Positions 60,433-64,000 of a stretch of 64,000 bases of DNA are shown here, in pieces. The stretch is taken from contig CAMUYQ010000001.1 of the NCBI GenBank assembly GCA_947165025.1, positions 248,001-312,000 of the forward strand, in the 5' to 3' direction. The translations under genes were made by a program, and so were the position numbers. Below the pieces are notes generated by a model that worked only from the letters and a program-made list of their open reading frames with translations, was not told the DNA's origin and did no database searches. This DNA comes from an uncultured Lachnospiraceae bacterium (lineage in GTDB: Bacteria; Bacillota; Clostridia; Lachnospirales; Lachnospiraceae). The first letter of the stretch is position 1. The number at the start of each line of letters is the position of its first letter.

Positions 60433-62168
60433 TATGCCGTCACCTCCTCTTCATCGCCGTACTGTGAAGAATATATCTCCTTATAAACATCGCATGTTGC
60501 AAGAAGTTCCCTGTGCTTACCAAAGCCTGCCATCTCACCGTCATCAAGAACGAGAATATTGTCGCAGTCACTGACGGATATCGTTCTCTGTGCGATTATA
60601 ATGACCGTCGGATCATAGGAAAGCGATGCTATATTGGCACGCAGCTTTTTGTCAGTCATATAGTCAAGCGCAGATGCGCTGTCATCGAGAATGAGTACCT
60701 TCGGTTTCTTGGCAAGAACACGTGCGATGGAAAGTCTCTGGCGCTGTCCGCCGGAAAAGTTCTTACCGCCCGCCTCAACCTTTGCATCAAGGCCGCCCTT
60801 TTCTTCAATCACCTTGCGGCACACGGCAAGATCAGCAGCCTCGAGAAGTTCTTCATCGGTCGCGTTTTCATTTCCCCATTTGAGATTATCCCTAATCGTT
60901 CCTTCAAACAGAACGCTCTTCTGCATGACAACGCTAACATGATCCCTGAGCGCAGTAACTTCGATATCCCTGACATCAATACCGCCTACAAGGACAGTTC
61001 CTGAAGTGGCATCGTAAAATCTCGGGATAAGGGATGCAACACTTGTTTTACCCGATCCGGTTCCGCCAATGATCCCGAGCGTCGAACCTTTCGGGATCGC
61101 AAATGAGATATTACTGATCGCTTCATCGGATGACTCATGGTATTTAAGTGAAACGTCTTTGAACTCAACGGCACTGTTACCGTTATCATCAGGTATTGAC
61201 GATGTCCCTTCACCTTGACTCATTGTCGGTCTGACGTCAAATATCTCGTTGACCCTTATCGCCGATGCGAACGATCTGTTGAGCGTAACGATCAGATTGG
61301 CAAATTTGATAAGCTCCAGAAGTATCTGGGACATGTAGTTATAAAGAGCGACAACCTGTCCTGTCGTAAGTGTTCCCGACTCGACCTGGATGTTACCGGT
61401 ATATATGAGAAGAACAATGGCAAGATTGACGATAACATACGTCAGAGGATTCAACAGTCCCGATACTTTTCCGGCACGAAGCTGAAGTGCCGTCAGGCCC
61501 TCATTCGTATCCTCAAATTCCCCTGTCTGCTCATCCTCAAGTGTGAATGCTCTTATCACTCTTGCTCCGGAAAGGTTTTCCCTGACAAGACAGAGCACTT
61601 CATCAAGCTTTTTCTGGGCAGACTTAAGAAGCGGGATGTTCGATCTCATGATAAGAGTGACCGCGATCGAAAGCGCGACTATGACGAGTACAAATATCAT
61701 CGCGCTCTTTACATCTATCGTAAATGCCATGATCATGGCGCCCGCGACTATGAACGGAGAGCGAAGAAACAGGCGCAGGAACATGTTGACACCGTTCTGA
61801 AGGATGTTCACGTCCGCCGTCTGACGCGTGATAAGCGCGCTCGTTCCGTACTGATCGATCTGAGAAAAATCAAATGACAGAATGTGTTTGAACAGATCAT
61901 GTCTGAGTTCCTTCGAAAAACCCGTCGCTGCTTTTGCGGCAAAGAACTGTGCCGTGCATGATACGCAAAGTCCCACAGCTGCCAGTACAACAAGAATTCC
62001 GAAGGACCTTACGATCACTTCGGATTTTCCCTGTCTGATGCCGTTATCGATCATGTACGCAATGACGAGCGGTACTGTAAGTTCGAATATGGCCTCAAGC
62101 ATTTTAAAGAGAGGTGCGAGCACACACTCTTTTTTGTAATTATCAAGGTAGTGGATTAATCTTTTCAT
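60432..62168 (-). CDS. ABC exporter half-transporter, subunit with degenerate catalytic Glu
   Basis: This 578-residue partner of the downstream ABC protein has six membrane helices and an ATPase with Walker A GGTGSGKTS, signature FSGGQRQ and Walker B LILDDSASALD. The catalytic Glu is replaced by Asp, as is typical for one subunit of heterodimeric exporters with one degenerate site. It starts 3 bases after galE. Confidence 0.92.
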   Translation of the reverse strand: MKRLIHYLDNYKKECVLAPLFKMLEAIFELTVPLVIAYMIDNGIRQGKSEVIVRSFGILVVLAAVGLCVSCTAQFFAAKAATGFSKELRHDLFKHILSFDFSQIDQYGTSALITRQTADVNILQNGVNMFLRLFLRSPFIVAGAMIMAFTIDVKSAMIFVLVIVALSIAVTLIMRSNIPLLKSAQKKLDEVLCLVRENLSGARVIRAFTLEDEQTGEFEDTNEGLTALQLRAGKVSGLLNPLTYVIVNLAIVLLIYTGNIQVESGTLTTGQVVALYNYMSQILLELIKFANLIVTLNRSFASAIRVNEIFDVRPTMSQGEGTSSIPDDNGNSAVEFKDVSLKYHESSDEAISNISFAIPKGSTLGIIGGTGSGKTSVASLIPRFYDATSGTVLVGGIDVRDIEVTALRDHVSVVMQKSVLFEGTIRDNLKWGNENATDEELLEAADLAVCRKVIEEKGGLDAKVEAGGKNFSGGQRQRLSIARVLAKKPKVLILDDSASALDYMTDKKLRANIASLSYDPTVIIIAQRTISVSDCDNILVLDDGEMAGFGKHRELLATCDVYKEIYSSQYGDEEEVTA

Positions 62169-62171
62169 AAC

Positions 62172-63188
62172 CTACCTGTCGTATCCGTTCGGATTGTTGC
62201 TCTGCCAGTTCCATGAATCCCTGCACATATCAACTATGTCATGCTTGGCCTCCCAGCCGAGTTCTCGCTTTGCCTTTGATGCATCGGCATAACACATAGC
62301 TATATCACCCGCACGGCGCGGCTTGATATCATAAGGGATCGTGATACCGTTTGCCTTCTCGAAGCTCCTGACGAGTTCAAGAACGCTTACACCGTTTCCG
62401 GTTCCCAGATTGTAAATGCACAGTCCGGCTTTCTCTTTTATCTTCTTAAGCGCCTTGATATGTCCGTCGGCAAGATCCGAAACGTGAATGTAATCCCTGA
62501 CTCCGGTACCGTCGGGTGTGTCGTAATCATCTCCGAACACACCGAGTCGCTCAAGCTTTCCTACAGCGACCTGTGTAACATACGGCATCAGATTGTTAGG
62601 TATTCCTTTGGGGTTTTCTCCGATGCGCCCTGACGGATCCGCACCGATGGGATTGAAATATCGCAGGATGACGATGTTCCACTCTTTGTCGGCCTTTGCC
62701 ATGTCCATGAGGATCTGCTCGATCATCGACTTCGTCCAGCCGTAAGGATTGGTGCACTGACCCTTCGGACACTCTTCCGTTATCGGTATCATTGCAGGAT
62801 CACCGTAAACAGTCGCCGATGACGAGAAAATGAAATTCTTCATGTTATGTTTGCGAAGCGAATCAAGGAGATTGAGTGTACCGGTGATATTGTTGTTGTA
62901 GTATTCCCAAGGCTTCTCAACAGACTCCCCGACTGCTTTGAGTCCTGCAAAATGAATGCAGCAGTCAAAATCATTCTCATCGCATATCCTGTCAAGAAGC
63001 TCTCTGTCAAGTATGTCTCCTACATACAGTTTTGCTTCTTTTCCTGAAAGCTCCTTTACTCTTTTAAGGGACTCTTCGGATGAATTGCATAGATTGTCAA
63101 GAACAGCCACATCATGTCCTTCACGAAGAAGCTGCAGTACAGTGTGCGATCCTATGAATCCGGCACCTCCGGTAACGAATATGTTCAT
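62172..63188 (-). CDS. galE: UDP-glucose 4-epimerase
   Basis: This 338-residue short-chain dehydrogenase-type enzyme interconverts UDP-glucose and UDP-galactose. It has the NAD-binding TGGAGFIGSH, the active-site Ser/Thr region FSSSATVYGDP and YGWTKSM (YxxxK), and the RYFNPIGADPSG motif. The ATG at 63188, seven bases after GAGGAG, is chosen over upstream codons. It could supply UDP-galactose for surface glycans. Confidence 0.95.
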   Translation of the reverse strand: MNIFVTGGAGFIGSHTVLQLLREGHDVAVLDNLCNSSEESLKRVKELSGKEAKLYVGDILDRELLDRICDENDFDCCIHFAGLKAVGESVEKPWEYYNNNITGTLNLLDSLRKHNMKNFIFSSSATVYGDPAMIPITEECPKGQCTNPYGWTKSMIEQILMDMAKADKEWNIVILRYFNPIGADPSGRIGENPKGIPNNLMPYVTQVAVGKLERLGVFGDDYDTPDGTGVRDYIHVSDLADGHIKALKKIKEKAGLCIYNLGTGNGVSVLELVRSFEKANGITIPYDIKPRRAGDIAMCYADASKAKRELGWEAKHDIVDMCRDSWNWQSNNPNGYDR

Positions 63189-63209
63189 GCTCTTTCTCCT
63201 CATAATGAG

Positions 63210-63238
63210 CCACGACACCCATGGATCAGGTGTCGTGG
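63210..63238 (-). other. Strong hairpin between ppdK and galE without a T-run
   Basis: CCACGACACC and GGTGTCGTGG (63210-63219 and 63229-63238) form a perfect 10-pair stem with a 9-base loop. No T-run follows on the minus strand, so it is not a classical terminator. It may protect or process the ppdK 3' end while letting some transcription reach galE. Confidence 0.6.
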
Positions 63239-63260
63239 CGTATTGATGACTGTATATGTT

Positions 63261-64000
63261 TTACTTCTGTGCAATAGCTGCCTGAGCTGCTGCAAGTCTT
63301 GCGATAGGAACTCTGAACGGCGAACATGATACATAATCAAGTCCGAGGCTGTTACAGAACTCTACGCTGGAAGGATCACCGCCGTGCTCACCGCAAATAC
63401 CGACGTGAAGCTTCGGATTAACAGGCTTGCCCAGATCCATAGACATCTTCATAAGCTTGCCGACGCCGTCTCTGTCGAGCTTCTGGAACGGATCGTTCTC
63501 GAAGATCTTCGTATCGTAGTAAGCATTCAGGAACTTACCCGCATCGTCTCTCGAGAAACCGTATGTCATCTGTGTAAGGTCGTTTGTACCGAAGCAGAAG
63601 AAATCCGCATTGGCTGCGATCTCGTCAGCAGTAAGTGCTGCTCTCGGGATCTCGATCATGGTTCCGACTTCATATTCAAGCTTGAAGCCTGCAGCTTTAA
63701 TCTCTTCATCGGCCGTCTCAACAACTATCTTCTTAACGAAATTGAACTCTTTTACATCACCTACAAGAGGGATCATGATCTCGGGCTTAACGCTCCAGTT
63801 GCTGTGCTTCTTGGAAACGTTGATAGCTGCCCTTATGACTGCTCTTGTCTGCATCTTTGCGATCTCGGGATATGTGACCGACAGACGGCATCCGCGGTGT
63901 CCCATCATAGGGTTGAACTCGTGGAGCGAATCTATGATCGCCTTTATATCGTCAACACTCTTGTTCTGTGTCTTGGCAAGCTTCTCGATATCAGCTGCCT
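63261..64000 (-). CDS. ppdK: Pyruvate, phosphate dikinase, C-terminal part (5' end outside the window)
   Basis: About 246 C-terminal residues are in the window and the frame remains open to base 64000. The FNPMMGHRGCRL segment, TNDLTQMTYGFSRDDAG and GICGEHGGDPSS with the catalytic Cys belong to the PEP/pyruvate-binding TIM barrel of PPDK. The enzyme interconverts pyruvate, ATP and phosphate with PEP, AMP and diphosphate, and serves as the PPi-linked pyruvate kinase in many anaerobes. Confidence 0.96.
   Translation of the reverse strand, partial: AADIEKLAKTQNKSVDDIKAIIDSLHEFNPMMGHRGCRLSVTYPEIAKMQTRAVIRAAINVSKKHSNWSVKPEIMIPLVGDVKEFNFVKKIVVETADEEIKAAGFKLEYEVGTMIEIPRAALTADEIAANADFFCFGTNDLTQMTYGFSRDDAGKFLNAYYDTKIFENDPFQKLDRDGVGKLMKMSMDLGKPVNPKLHVGICGEHGGDPSSVEFCNSLGLDYVSCSPFRVPIARLAAAQAAIAQK

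Overview
The window looks like chromosomal DNA from an anaerobic, low-to-mid GC Bacillota of the Clostridia, most likely a Lachnospiraceae-type gut or rumen bacterium. This is inferred from an rnfCDGEAB operon, class III (oxygen-sensitive) ribonucleotide reductase nrdDG, a Na+-pumping biotin decarboxylase cluster, pyruvate phosphate dikinase, scpAB, a cmk-ispH-S1 cluster, consensus AGGAGG ribosome binding sites and Firmicutes-type promoters. Most genes lie on the minus strand in long, tightly packed operons with overlaps of a few bases. No rRNA, tRNA, CRISPR array, prophage or transposase gene was recognised, and no gene-free stretch exceeds 300 bases.

Layout by region. 1-5.2 kb: start of a secreted acidic surface protein, a Wzy/O-antigen-ligase-like membrane protein, aminopeptidase P and deoC. 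5.2-6.2 kb: a plus-strand cheY-cheX pair. 6.2-21.7 kb (minus): MoxR ATPase, VWA protein, an HD-GYP response regulator, two hybrid histidine kinases (one apparently a pseudokinase), then nucleoside salvage (purine nucleoside phosphorylase, BMP lipoprotein, cytidine deaminase, amidohydrolase), a membrane MutS-like ATPase, RNase HI, a 51-residue membrane protein and threonine synthase. 21.7-26.1 kb: a DUF512 protein, der, plsY, gpsA. 26.1-29.6 kb: nrdD, nrdG and dut. 29.7-32.6 kb: an AP2/HNH-derived protein and two cell-wall hydrolases (SleB-like and GH25). 32.6-38.6 kb: ApbE and the Rnf complex. 38.7-45.1 kb: a YprB-like nuclease, cheR, S1 protein, ispH, cmk, a HI0933-type flavoprotein and a TetR regulator. 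45.2-50.5 kb: a five-gene biotin-dependent carboxyltransferase/Na+ pump operon. 50.6-53.4 kb: scpA, scpB, a metallophosphoesterase and rpsU. 53.5-64 kb: alaS, asnA, an HPt protein, birA, a DUF6472 protein, a heterodimeric ABC exporter, galE and the 3' part of ppdK.

Functional links. Rnf (ferredoxin:NAD+ coupling) sits beside ApbE, which attaches FMN to Rnf subunits. The decarboxylase operon combines 12S-like and 5S-like carboxyltransferases with one biotin carrier and Na+-pump subunits, and a biotin ligase gene (birA) lies 7 kb away. The signalling block (kinases, HD-GYP, stand-alone HPt, CheY/CheX/CheR) suggests multistep phosphorelay and c-di-GMP turnover.

The most unusual finding is a pair of intergenic elements, at 26695-26850 (plus) and 51311-51451 (minus). 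They share a nearly identical core beginning TTGACGAGG, a GNRA-type hairpin and a GA/GA internal loop. Their surrounding helices, including a long closing stem, differ in sequence but keep base pairing. This is the signature of a conserved structured RNA that I cannot assign to a known class.
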